Below are positions 7,498 through 15,797 of a stretch of DNA of 64,000 nucleotides, piece by piece. Position 1 is the stretch's first letter, and the number at the start of each line of letters is the position of its first letter. Both the position numbers and the translations under genes were made by a program. The DNA is from JAGVSZ01 sp963716855. Lineage in GTDB: Bacteria > Pseudomonadota > Gammaproteobacteria > Burkholderiales > SG8-39. The DNA is taken from contig CAVQUV010000023.1 in NCBI GenBank assembly GCA_963716855.1, forward strand, positions 62,001 through 126,000, written 5' to 3'. A model generated the notes under the pieces. That model was given only the letters and a program-made list of their open reading frames with translations. It searched no databases and was not told where the DNA came from.

Positions 7498-9295
7498 TCA
7501 GGGCCCCCAGCCCGTGACCTGCTCGCGGCTGCGCCGCGCGCGATCGAGGCGCAGCATCTCCTCGAGCTCCTCGCGGCCCTGCTGCGCGGCGGCCACCGCC
7601 TGCTGCGCGTCCCGCGGCTGCGCCACCATCTGCTCGAGGTCGGCGCGGTTGTGCCGGCGGAACGTGTCGGCGACCAGTCGCGCCTCGTACGGCTCCGCGC
7701 CGAGCCGCTCGAGGACGTCGCGGCCGATGCGCAGCGCCGCCTCGAACGTCTCGCGCTCGACCAGCATCACGCCGCGGCTGCGCAACTGCCGGTAGTGCTG
7801 GACGTTGCGCGCCCGCGCGATGATCGCGAGGCCGGGGAAATGCTCCCGCACCATGTCGACGATGTGCAGCGACTCGTCGACGCTGTCGACCGCAACCACG
7901 ATCACCTTCGCCTTCGCGGCGCCGGCCGCCTCCAGGAGATCGAGCCGCGTCGCGTCGCCGTAGAACACCTTGAAGCCGAACTTGCGCAGCAGCTCGATCT
8001 GGTCCGGATCGTGATCGAGCACCGTCGCGCGGCAGCCGTACGCGAACAGCAGCCGCCCGACGATCATGCCCGACGCGGCCGAAGCCGGCGATGATCACCG
8101 GCGGCGAGTCGTCGTCGATCACGTCGGCCTCCGACGTCCGCCGCGCCGAGCGCGACTCTACGGCGTCGTGCGCGAGCAGCAGGAACGGCGTTGCGGCCAT
8201 CGAGAGCGCCACGGCCGCGATCAGCAGCGCCTCCCATTCCCCCGGCAGCACGCGTGCGCCGCGCGCGACCCCGAGCACGACGAACGCGAACTCGCCGCCC
8301 TGCGCCAGGAGCGCGGCGAACAGCCAGCGCTGCTTCGGCGGCACGTCGAGGCGCGGGGCGATGAGCGCGAGCGCCGCGCCCTTCAGCGCGAGCAGACCGA
8401 GCGTCAGGCCCGCGAGGGTGAGCGGGCGCGCCGCGATCAGCCCGAAGTTGATCGACATGCCGACCGCGATGAAGAACAGGCCGAGCAGCAGACCCTTGAA
8501 CGGGGCGATGTCGCTCTCGAGCGCGTGCCGGTACTCGGAGCTCGCGAGCAGGACGCCCGCGAGGAAAGCGCCGAGCGCCATCGAGAGCCCCGCGAGCGAC
8601 ATCAGCTCCGCGATGCCGAGGACCAGCAGCAACGCGAACGCGGTGAACACCTCGCGGACGTTCGCTTTCGCGACGAGCCGCAACACGGGCCGCGTGAGGA
8701 ACCGCCCGATCACGATCACCGCAACGATGGCCCCGAGCGCCTGCGCTCCGTCGACCCAGGGGTTGCCCGTGTCCGCAGCCTCCGCCGACAGGAGCGGGAC
8801 GAGCGCGATGAGCGGGATCGCCGCGATGTCCTGGAAGAGCAGCACCGCGAACGCGCTGCGTCCGACCGGCGCGTTGAGGAGGTTGCGCTCCGCCATCGTC
8901 TGCACCGCGATCGCGGTGGACGACATCGCGATCGCGAGCCCGGCGACGATCGCCGGCACCCAGCCCAGGCCCGCGGCGGCGAGGCCCGCGGCGAGCAGGG
9001 CGCCGCACAGCGCGAGCTGCAGCGACCCGCCGCCGAAGACGGACCGGCGCATGCGGACGAGCCGCCCGATGTCCAGCTCGAGTCCGATCAGGAAGAGCAT
9101 CAGCACGACGCCGAACTCCGCGAAGTGCAGGATCGACTCGACGTCGCGCACGAACCCCAGGCCCCACGGACCGATCGCGCAGCCCGCGATCAGGTACCCG
9201 AGCACCGAACCGAGGCCGAAGCGCGCGGCGAGCGGCACGCAGACGACCGCCGCCGCGAGGTAGACCATCGTGTCGACGAGGAACGAGGCGCTCAT
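7498..9295 (-). pseudogene. KefB/KefC-type glutathione-regulated K+/H+ antiporter, frameshifted
   Basis: CPA2 monovalent cation/proton antiporter with about 12 membrane helices (residues 1-390, beginning MSASFLVDTMVYLAAAVV) and a cytoplasmic RCK/TrkA-N domain starting VIIAGFGRVG. At about 8066 one extra base breaks the frame: upstream reads GFGRVGH, while the rest (IVGRLLFAYGCRATVLDHDP to the stop at 7498) continues in the next frame. Without that base the text reads GFGRVGQIVGRLL, as in the family. The ATG at 9295 overlaps the stop of the KefF-like gene by four bases, so they form one operon. In Kef systems glutathione adducts open the channel and acidify the cytoplasm against electrophiles. 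Confidence 0.85.
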
Positions 9296-9825
9296 GCTGC
9301 CGTCCCGGCATACCCGGCCAACCGCTCGCGGTAGTGGCGGGCGGTCGCCGCGAGCGCGTCCTCGGAGACGTGATGCGCGCCCTTCACCACGATGTGATCG
9401 AGCCAGTTCATGCCGCAGAAGCGGGCGGTCTGCCGGACCGCGGGCGCGAAGGCGTCGAACGGGTAGGCGTGCGGGCCCTCCGGCGTGTACCACTCGGGCG
9501 GCCCGCCGGTGGTCGCCACCCAGAGGCAGTCCTTGCCGCGCAACGCGGTTCCGCCTTCGCCGTAGGCCCAGCCGTGCGCGAGCACGCGCTCGAACCAGAG
9601 CTTGAGCAGCGCCGGCACGCTGTACCAGTAGAGCGGGTGCTGCCACACGACGAGCCGGCTCGCCGCGAGCGCGCGCTGCTCGGCCTCGACGTCGATCGAG
9701 AAGTCGGGGTAGAGGTCGTAGAGGCTGCGGACCGTCAGGCCCGGCACATCGCGCACCGCGTCGAGCAGGACGCGGCCCGCGCGCGAGCGCAGCGGGTGCG
9801 GATGGGCGTAGATCACCGTGATCAT
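9292..9825 (-). CDS. KefF-like NAD(P)H oxidoreductase (flavodoxin fold), Kef ancillary subunit
   Basis: 177 residues from MITVIYAHPHPLRSRAG. Flavodoxin-like quinone oxidoreductase: VWQHPLYWYSVPALLKLWFE (about 77-96) and the FMN/FAD loop TTGGPPEWYTPEG are diagnostic of the KefF/KefG/MdaB group. The product is cytoplasmic and in characterised systems binds the RCK domain of KefB/C and is needed for full efflux. It overlaps the antiporter start by four bases (9292-9295). A longer frame runs upstream, but conservation begins at this methionine. KefG is an alternative name; the pairing with KefB/C is secure, the F/G distinction is not. Confidence 0.88.
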   Translation of the reverse strand: MITVIYAHPHPLRSRAGRVLLDAVRDVPGLTVRSLYDLYPDFSIDVEAEQRALAASRLVVWQHPLYWYSVPALLKLWFERVLAHGWAYGEGGTALRGKDCLWVATTGGPPEWYTPEGPHAYPFDAFAPAVRQTARFCGMNWLDHIVVKGAHHVSEDALAATARHYRERLAGYAGTAA

Positions 9826-9935
9826 CTTGCGGTGCGACCGGGAAGGCGCGGCCGAGTATAAACGGACGCTTGCCTCGGGACGCCGCGCGGGGCAGCATGT
9901 GCGCCCAGTGCGGGTGGATCGAGGAGGGAAGACGC

Positions 9936-10761
9936 ATGGCAACGCTCAGCGGCAAGGTCGCCTGGCTCACCGGCGCCGGCAGCGGCATCGGCCAGGCGGG
10001 CGCGGTGGAGCTCGCGAAAGCCGGCGCGACGCGTGGTGATCTCGGGGCGGCGCGCCGAGACGCTCGAGGAGACGCGCCGGCTGGTGATGGACGCCGGGCG
10101 GCGAGGTCGAGAAGCTCCCCCTCGACGTCTCCGACAAGCGGCAGGTCGCGCACGCCGCGAAAGAGCTGCTCGATCGCCACGGCCGCTGCGATATCCTGGT
10201 GAACAGCGCCGGGCTGAACGTGCCCAAGCGCTACTACAAGGACCTCGTGCCGGAGGACTGGGACAAGGTGATCGGGATCAACCTGAACGGGGCGCTCTAT
10301 TGCATGAGCGCCCTGCTGCCGGCGATGCGCGCGCAGAAGGGCGGGCTCGTGATCAACATCGCGTCCTGGCTCGGCCGCTGGGTCGGCTATCTCGGCGGCG
10401 ACGGCCTACGGCGCGAGCAAGCACGCGATCGCGACGATCACCCACCACCTCAATCTGGAGGAGGGCATGCACGGCATCCGCGGCTGCGTGATCTACCCGG
10501 GCGAAGTCGCTACGCCGATCGTGAAGATGCGGCCCGTCGCCGCCGTCGCAGGCGGACCTCGACCGGATGCTGAAGCCCGACGATCTCGGCCGCACGATCC
10601 GCTTCGTCGCGGAGATGCCGCCGCACGTCTGCCTGAACGAGATCGTGATCACGCCGACGTGGAACAGGCTGCTGATCGGCGGCGCCGAGCTGCGGCTCGG
10701 GCCCGCCGCTGCCGGAGTGACGAGGCGCGCGCGTGACCTCTTCGGTCGCCGAGCAGCTTGA
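9936..10761 (+). pseudogene. Short-chain dehydrogenase/reductase with at least four frameshifts
   Basis: ATG 9936 follows GAGGAGGGAAG. The SDR pieces run in order but step through the frames: MATLSGKVAWLTGAGSGIGQ (NAD motif TGxxxGIG), then VVISGRRAETLEETRR, then VDILVNSAGLN-type catalytic-core sequence with NIASW, then TAYGASKHAIA (catalytic YxxxK), then LDRMLKPDDLGRTIRFVAEMPP. Breaks fall near 10029, 10097, 10400 and 10540, each explained by one extra base. A fifth near 10705 would give a natural stop at 10720 instead of 10761. With all bases removed a normal SDR of about 255 residues results. The substrate is unknown. Confidence 0.75.
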
Positions 10762-11137
10762 AGGTGCCGATCGCCTTCGCGAGGAGCTTGCCGCCTTCGT
10801 CGCGGGCCTCGGCTTCGCAGAACGCGGTCGACTGGCCGCCGTGCAGCACGCGGCCCTCCGCGAAGATGTGACTCGAGGTGCCGGCGTTCATGAACCCGAC
10901 ACTCATGTCGACGGTCAGAACGCCGCCGTCGACGCCGTAGTGGCCGCGCACCGCGGCGCTCATCACGTAGTCGAGCATCGTCATCACCACGCCGCCGTGC
11001 GCGGCGCCCCAGCTGTTGAGGAGCTCCGGACGCTTGTCGAGGACGATCGACGCGCGCTCCTTCGACTGCTCGGTGAGGCGGATGCCGAGGTGCTCGACGA
11101 ACGGGATGCGGACGCGCGAGAGCGATTGAGTGGTCAT
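10649..11137 (-). CDS. PaaI-type hotdog-fold thioesterase
   Basis: 162 residues from MTTQSLSRVRIPFVEHLGIR. The hotdog domain contains NSWGAAHGGVVMTMLDYVMS (about 42-61), the PaaI/HGG active-site helix, and ends with CEAEARDEGGKLLAKAIGTFKLL near 135. PaaI-like enzymes hydrolyse acyl- or aryl-CoA thioesters. The last 25 or so residues are arginine-rich and unlike the family and run antisense into the frameshifted SDR, so the true stop may have been lost to an indel around 10740. It is convergent with that SDR. Confidence 0.8.
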   Translation of the reverse strand: MTTQSLSRVRIPFVEHLGIRLTEQSKERASIVLDKRPELLNSWGAAHGGVVMTMLDYVMSAAVRGHYGVDGGVLTVDMSVGFMNAGTSSHIFAEGRVLHGGQSTAFCEAEARDEGGKLLAKAIGTFKLLGDRRGHARASSLRQRRARAAARRRRSAACSTSA

Positions 11138-11313
11138 CGATCGGAGGCGGTGGTGAGGGTGAACATGACCGGTGTTATAGCAGGGCGGGGCGACCGTTGT
11201 CGACAAGCGCATTCGCTTTCGCGTTCACGAAGCAAGCGCTGTGCCGTCCTTCACCCAGGGAAGCGCTGCTTCATTCGAATAACGAAGCAGATCGTTCTCT
11301 GACATTGGGGATC

Positions 11314-11335
11314 AAAGGGGGAGGTATCCCCCTTT
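11314..11335 (-). terminator. Hairpin terminator downstream of the leftward SDR
   Basis: AAAGGGGGA (11314-11322) and TCCCCCTTT (11327-11335) form a perfect 9-bp stem with a 4-base loop. It lies 14 bases after the stop of the SDR at 11349 and reads as an A/T-flanked hairpin on both strands, so it may act bidirectionally. Confidence 0.7.
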
Positions 11336-11348
11336 GTTCAGGCCTTCT

Positions 11349-12125
11349 TTAGACGACGCTTGCCCCGCCATCCACCGCGACGATCTGTCCCGTGATGTGT
11401 TGCGACGCATCCGAAGCGAGCAGCACCGCGAGCCCTTTCAGGTCCTCGTCGCCGCCGAGGCGACGCAGCGGCGTCGCGGCGATCACCTGGTCGGCGATCC
11501 GCTCGAGCGAGCCGCGGGTCATCCGCGACGGGAAGAACCCCGGCGCGATCGCGTTCACCGTGATGCCGTACTGGCCCCACTCGCCGGCGAGGGCGCGCGT
11601 GAAATTGACGAGCCCGCCCTTGGTGGTGTTGTACGCGATGGTGCGCAGCTTGTCCGGCAGGTTCCCGCGCAGGCCCGCGATCGAGGCCATGTTGACGATC
11701 CGGCCGTAGCGGCGCGGGATCATCGACTTCTTTCCGACCGCCTGGCAGGCGAGGAACGCCGCGGTGAGGTTCAGGTTGAGGAGCTTCTGCCACGCCTCCA
11801 GCGGATGATCTTCGGTCGGCGCGCCCCAGGTCGCGCCGGCGTTGTTGACCAGGATGTCGATGTGCCCGTACTTCGCCAATACCGTGTCGACCATCGGCTC
11901 GACCGCTTCGGGCCGGGACAGGTCGCAGGGGATCGGAAGCGCCTCCACGCCCTCACGCCCGAGCTGCGTACGGGCGGCCTCGAGCTCGTCGCCCTTGCGC
12001 GCGGTCAGCGCGACCTTCGCGCCCATCTCGCCCAGCGCCGCGGCGACCTGCAGCCCGAGCCCGCGCGAGCCGCCGGTGACGAGCGCGATCCGTCCGCCGA
12101 GGTCGAAGAGTGTGCGTACGCTCAT
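11349..12125 (-). CDS. Short-chain dehydrogenase/reductase (FabG / gluconate 5-dehydrogenase-like)
   Basis: 258 residues. Cofactor motif TGGSRGLGLQ (about 17-26), NNAGATWG (about 93-100), catalytic YNTTKGGL (Tyr and Lys of YxxxK near 164 and 168), and the C-terminal ITGQIVAVDGGASVV. NADP preference is suggested by the Arg-Lys pair in LTARKGDE after strand 2. Members reduce keto groups or oxidise hydroxyls on sugars or acyl chains; the substrate cannot be read from sequence. It is monocistronic, divergent from the DUF3237 gene and closed by the hairpin at 11314-11335. Confidence 0.9.
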   Translation of the reverse strand: MSVRTLFDLGGRIALVTGGSRGLGLQVAAALGEMGAKVALTARKGDELEAARTQLGREGVEALPIPCDLSRPEAVEPMVDTVLAKYGHIDILVNNAGATWGAPTEDHPLEAWQKLLNLNLTAAFLACQAVGKKSMIPRRYGRIVNMASIAGLRGNLPDKLRTIAYNTTKGGLVNFTRALAGEWGQYGITVNAIAPGFFPSRMTRGSLERIADQVIAATPLRRLGGDEDLKGLAVLLASDASQHITGQIVAVDGGASVV

Positions 12126-12184
12126 GGGACCGCTCCTTTCGCGGCGATTGTCGCACGGGGTCGAGCGCGCTAAGCTGCACGGCG

Positions 12185-12682
12185 ATGCGTCGCGCCGGGG
12201 GAGGGCGTGCCGTGGCCCACGACCCGCCGAAGCCGCAGCTCGAGCTCATGTTCCGCGCCAGCGTCGCGGTGGCCGCGGCGCGTTCGCTCGGCCGCACGCC
12301 GGTCGGGGAGCGGCGCATCGTCGACATCGTCGGCGGGGAGGTGACCGGACCGCGGTTGTCCGGGCGCATCCTGCCCGGCGGAGCGGACTGGCAGATCGTG
12401 CGCGACGACGGCACGACGGTGCTCGAAGCGCGCTACACCATCGAGGCCGCAGACGGTGCGATGATCTACGTGCGGAACTTCGGCTACCGGCACGGCCCGC
12501 CGGAGCTGCTCATGCGCATCGCGCGCGGGGAGGACGTCGATCCCGCGCGCTACTACTTCCGCGCGGCCCCGGTGTTCGAGACCGCGGCCCCGGAGCACGA
12601 GTGGCTCAACCGCACGATCGCGGTGTGCACCGGCATGCGCACGCGCGAGCGCGTGATCCTGGACTTTTACGCCGTGAAGTAG
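12185..12682 (+). CDS. DUF3237 domain protein (UPF0311 family)
   Basis: 165 residues covering one DUF3237 domain, a beta-barrel-like family of unknown function: PQLELMFRASVAVA, GERRIVDIVGGEVTGPRLSG, GADWQIVRDDGTTVLEARYT and the late RYYFRAAPVFETAAPEHEWL are hallmarks. No signal peptide; cytoplasmic. Divergent from the SDR upstream (59 bases between starts) and convergent with the ketopantoate reductase-like gene. Members often sit near catabolic oxidoreductases, but no activity is established. Confidence 0.85.
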   Translation: MRRAGGGRAVAHDPPKPQLELMFRASVAVAAARSLGRTPVGERRIVDIVGGEVTGPRLSGRILPGGADWQIVRDDGTTVLEARYTIEAADGAMIYVRNFGYRHGPPELLMRIARGEDVDPARYYFRAAPVFETAAPEHEWLNRTIAVCTGMRTRERVILDFYAVK

Positions 12683-12690
12683 CTCGGGCC

Positions 12691-13617
12691 TCAGGAGCAG
12701 CCGAGCTGCCGCTCCTTCGCCCGCACGAGTCCCGAGATCACTTCGTTGTACGGCGCCGCGAGGCCGACCGCTTTGGCGGCGGGCGGGATCGCGCCGTTGA
12801 TCGCGTCGATCTCCGAGCACCGCTTCGCCAGGTGGTCGAGCAGCATCGAGGGCCGTGCGTCGGGAATCTTGGAACCGAAGTCGCGCACGTAGGCGACCGG
12901 GTCGTCGAAGCCGAGCTTGATGCCGCGCTTGCGGGCGACCCGGAAAGCCTCCGCCGCGCAGCCGGAAGCGACCTGCCAGGTGTCGGCGTCGTTCATCACC
13001 TCGCTGATCGTGCGCTCGGTGAGCGCGCACGTGCCGGAGAAGCACACGTTGCAGATCAGCTTCTCCCAGACCAGCTGATCGATGTCGTCGAAGCACTTTA
13101 CGCGGAAGCCGCCCGAGCGCCACACTTCCGCCACCGCCTCGAGTCGCGGCGTGATCGGGCCCGCCAACTCGCCGAGCCGCACCAGCTCCATGCCATTGTG
13201 GTGCGCGTGGCCCGGGCCGCGCATCGACGCGCCGAACCCGCCCACGACGCCGACCGCGAGCCGCTCGCGGCCGAGCACCGCCGCCGCCGTGTCGGGTCCG
13301 CCGAGACCGTTCTGGATCGAGAGGACGAGCGTCTTCGGCCCGACGATCGCCTGCGCCGATCGCGCCGCCGCTTCGACGTCGCGGGCCTTGGTCGCGATGA
13401 TCACGAGATCGCACTGCCCCGCGTCCGCTGCCGCCGTCGTTGCGTTCAACCGCACGGTGCGGTCGCCCGAGGCGCCTTCGACGCGCAATCCATTGGCGCG
13501 GATGGCGTCGACGTGCTCGCGCCAGCTGTCCACCGCCCACACCTCGTGGCCGGCGGCCGCGAGCAGCCCGGCGTACACCGAGCCCATCGCGCCGCAACCG
13601 ACGATGGCGATCTTCAT
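12691..13617 (-). CDS. Ketopantoate reductase family protein (ApbA/PanE-like)
   Basis: 308 residues. N-terminal Rossmann domain with MKIAIVGCGAMGSVYAGLLA and C-terminal ApbA helical domain with KLICNVCFSGTCALTERT (about 196-213, containing the conserved Lys-Asn pair). PanE reduces 2-ketopantoate with NADPH for pantothenate synthesis, but this subfamily also includes catabolic 2-hydroxyacid dehydrogenases. It is the last gene of a leftward operon with a Bug receptor, a thiolase and a FadJ-like protein, with a seven-base gap to the receptor, which favours a catabolic role over CoA synthesis (inference). Confidence 0.87.
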   Translation of the reverse strand: MKIAIVGCGAMGSVYAGLLAAAGHEVWAVDSWREHVDAIRANGLRVEGASGDRTVRLNATTAAADAGQCDLVIIATKARDVEAAARSAQAIVGPKTLVLSIQNGLGGPDTAAAVLGRERLAVGVVGGFGASMRGPGHAHHNGMELVRLGELAGPITPRLEAVAEVWRSGGFRVKCFDDIDQLVWEKLICNVCFSGTCALTERTISEVMNDADTWQVASGCAAEAFRVARKRGIKLGFDDPVAYVRDFGSKIPDARPSMLLDHLAKRCSEIDAINGAIPPAAKAVGLAAPYNEVISGLVRAKERQLGCS

Positions 13618-13624
13618 CGCGGCT

Positions 13625-14587
13625 TCACTGCTCGAGCCTGATGTTGGCGCGCCTGATGATGTCGGCGTAGCGCACCGATTCGTCGCGCATCAGCTTGGCC
13701 AGGTCGTCCGGCGTTGTCGAGGTGGGATCGAGACCGAGCGTCGCATATCGCTCCCGCACGTCGGGCGAGGCGAGCGCCTTCTGCACCTCGCCGGAGAGGC
13801 GATTGACGATCTCGCTCGGAGTCCCGGCCGGAGCGAGGTAGCCGATCCACGCAATCATGTTGAACCCGGGCATGTCCGCCGCCTCGGCCACCGTCGGCAC
13901 GTCGGGAAGCGCCGCGTTGCGCTGTGCGCTGGTGATCGCGAGCGCCTTCAGCCGCCCGGCGCGGACGTTCGACACGACCGCGGCCATCGTCTCGATGGTG
14001 TACGCGACCTGCCCGCCCATCACGTCGGTGAGCGAAGGACCGCTGCCCTTGTACGGCACGTGGATCGCCTGGAGGTTCGCCCGGCTGTTGAAGACCTCGG
14101 TGATCAGGTGCGTCGTCGCGCCCGTGCCGGACGACGCGAAGGTGTACTTCCCCGGGTTTGCGCGCACGAGCGCGATCAGCTCGCGCGCGCTGGAGGCCGG
14201 AAAGCCCGGCGCGGTGACCAGTACGTACGGCACCGTTGCGATCAGGCTGACCGGCGCGAAGGACTTCTCCGGGTCGTAGGGCACTTTCTGCAGCAGCGGG
14301 TTGATCGAAAGCGGGCCGCTCGAGCCGGCGAGCAGCGTGTAGCCGTCGGGTGCGGCCTTGGCGGCCGCTTCGGTTCCGATGATCCCGCCGGCACCGGGCC
14401 GGTTGTCGGCCACGATCGGCTGACCGATCGACTCCGAGACCTTCTGCGCGACGAGCCGCGCCGACAGATCGGTCGCCTGGCCCGGCGGCCACGGCACGAT
14501 GACCCGGAGCGGCTTGCTGGGGTACTGCTGTGCAAATGCCGATCCGGCCACCAGCGCCGCGGCAAGCGCGGCAAGCATTCTCGTCAT
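13625..14587 (-). CDS. Bug-family tripartite tricarboxylate transporter receptor
   Basis: 320-residue periplasmic binding protein with a Sec signal (ending SAFAQQ near residue 20), the family opening YPSKPLRVIVPWPPGQATD and DNRPGAGGIIGTEAAAKAAPDGYTLL, and VPYKGSGPSLTDVMGGQV mid-protein. Bug proteins trap carboxylates for TctAB-type permeases. ATG 14587 follows GGAGGGG. No TctA/TctB genes are in the window, so it either uses a distant permease or works as a sensor. Its place among beta-oxidation genes suggests the ligand is a carboxylic acid degraded through CoA esters. Confidence 0.93.
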   Translation of the reverse strand: MTRMLAALAAALVAGSAFAQQYPSKPLRVIVPWPPGQATDLSARLVAQKVSESIGQPIVADNRPGAGGIIGTEAAAKAAPDGYTLLAGSSGPLSINPLLQKVPYDPEKSFAPVSLIATVPYVLVTAPGFPASSARELIALVRANPGKYTFASSGTGATTHLITEVFNSRANLQAIHVPYKGSGPSLTDVMGGQVAYTIETMAAVVSNVRAGRLKALAITSAQRNAALPDVPTVAEAADMPGFNMIAWIGYLAPAGTPSEIVNRLSGEVQKALASPDVRERYATLGLDPTSTTPDDLAKLMRDESVRYADIIRRANIRLEQ

Positions 14588-14604
14588 GATCCCCTCCGGG
14601 TCGC

Positions 14605-15783
14605 TCATACGACTTCGAACAGCCCGGCCGCGCCCATTCCGCCGCCGATGCACATCGTGACCACGACGCGCTTTGCGCCGCGGCGCTTGCCCTCGATGAG
14701 CGCATGGCCCACCAGGCGCGCGCCGCTCATGCCGTACGGATGGCCGATCGCGATCGCGCCGCCGTTCACGTTCAGCCGGTCGTCGGGGATGCCGAGCTTG
14801 TCGCGGCAGTAGATCACCTGCACCGCGAACGCCTCGTTGAGCTCCCAGAGGTCGATGTCCTGCACCTTCAGCCCGGCGCGCTTCAGGAGCTTCGGCACGG
14901 CGAACACCGGGCCGATCCCCATCTCGTCGGGTTCGCATCCCGCGACCGCGAAGCCGCGGAAGATGCCGAGCGGCTTGAGGCCCTTGCGCTCCGCCGTCTG
15001 CGCGCTCATCACCACCGCAGCGGAGGCGCCGTCGGAGAACTGGCTCGCGTTGCCGGCGGCGATCACGCCGCCTTCGACCGCCGGCTTGATCGTCGAGACC
15101 CCTTCGTAGGTCGTGTCGCCGCGAATCCCTTCGTCGCGATCGGCCGTGACGTCCTTGAACGACTCGACGTTGGTGTTCTTGTCGATCACCTTCATCCTGA
15201 CCGCGAGCGGGACGATCTCGTCCTTCGTCTTGCCGGCCGCCGCCGCCGCGGCGGCGCGGAGCTGGCTCTGCACGCCGTAGCGATCCTGCGCCTCGCGGCC
15301 GATCTTGTAGCGCTGCGCCACGGTCTCGGCGGTCTGGAGCATCGGCCAGTAGATCTGCGGCTTGTGCTGCATCAGCCAGTCCTCGGTGAACATGTGCTTG
15401 TTCATCTCGTTCTGCACGCACGAGATCGATTCGACCCCGCCCGCGGCGTAGATGTCGCCTTCACCGGCGATGATGCGCTGTGCCGCCATCGCGATCGTCT
15501 GCAGGCCCGAGGAGCAGAAGCGGTTCACCGTGATGCCGGCGGTCTCGACCGGGCAGCCGGCGCGGAGCGCGATCTGGCGCGCGATGTTCCACCCGGTCGC
15601 ACCCTCCGGGTTCGCGCAACCCATGATCACGTCCTCGACCTCGGCCGGGGCGAGCTTCGCGCGCTCGATCGCGTGCTTGACGACGTGCCCGCCGAGCGTC
15701 GCGCCGTGGGTCATGTTGAACGACCCGCGCCAGGACTTGGCGAGCGGGGTGCGGGCGGTGGATACGATCACTGCGTCGGTCAT
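14605..15783 (-). CDS. Acetyl-CoA C-acyltransferase (thiolase, FadA type)
   Basis: 392 residues. Thiolase with nucleophile Cys90 in VNRFCSSGLQT, His in NVNGGAIAIGHPYGMSG and second Cys in CIGGGMGAAGLFEVV, so the catalytic set is complete. It cleaves 3-ketoacyl-CoA with CoA to acetyl-CoA plus the shortened acyl-CoA. It follows the FadJ-like gene by 14 bases; together they cover the last three steps of beta-oxidation. The N-terminus MTDAVIVSTARTPLAKSWRG is normal for the degradative branch. Confidence 0.95.
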   Translation of the reverse strand: MTDAVIVSTARTPLAKSWRGSFNMTHGATLGGHVVKHAIERAKLAPAEVEDVIMGCANPEGATGWNIARQIALRAGCPVETAGITVNRFCSSGLQTIAMAAQRIIAGEGDIYAAGGVESISCVQNEMNKHMFTEDWLMQHKPQIYWPMLQTAETVAQRYKIGREAQDRYGVQSQLRAAAAAAAGKTKDEIVPLAVRMKVIDKNTNVESFKDVTADRDEGIRGDTTYEGVSTIKPAVEGGVIAAGNASQFSDGASAAVVMSAQTAERKGLKPLGIFRGFAVAGCEPDEMGIGPVFAVPKLLKRAGLKVQDIDLWELNEAFAVQVIYCRDKLGIPDDRLNVNGGAIAIGHPYGMSGARLVGHALIEGKRRGAKRVVVTMCIGGGMGAAGLFEVV

Positions 15784-15797
15784 GGGCGACTCCGGGT

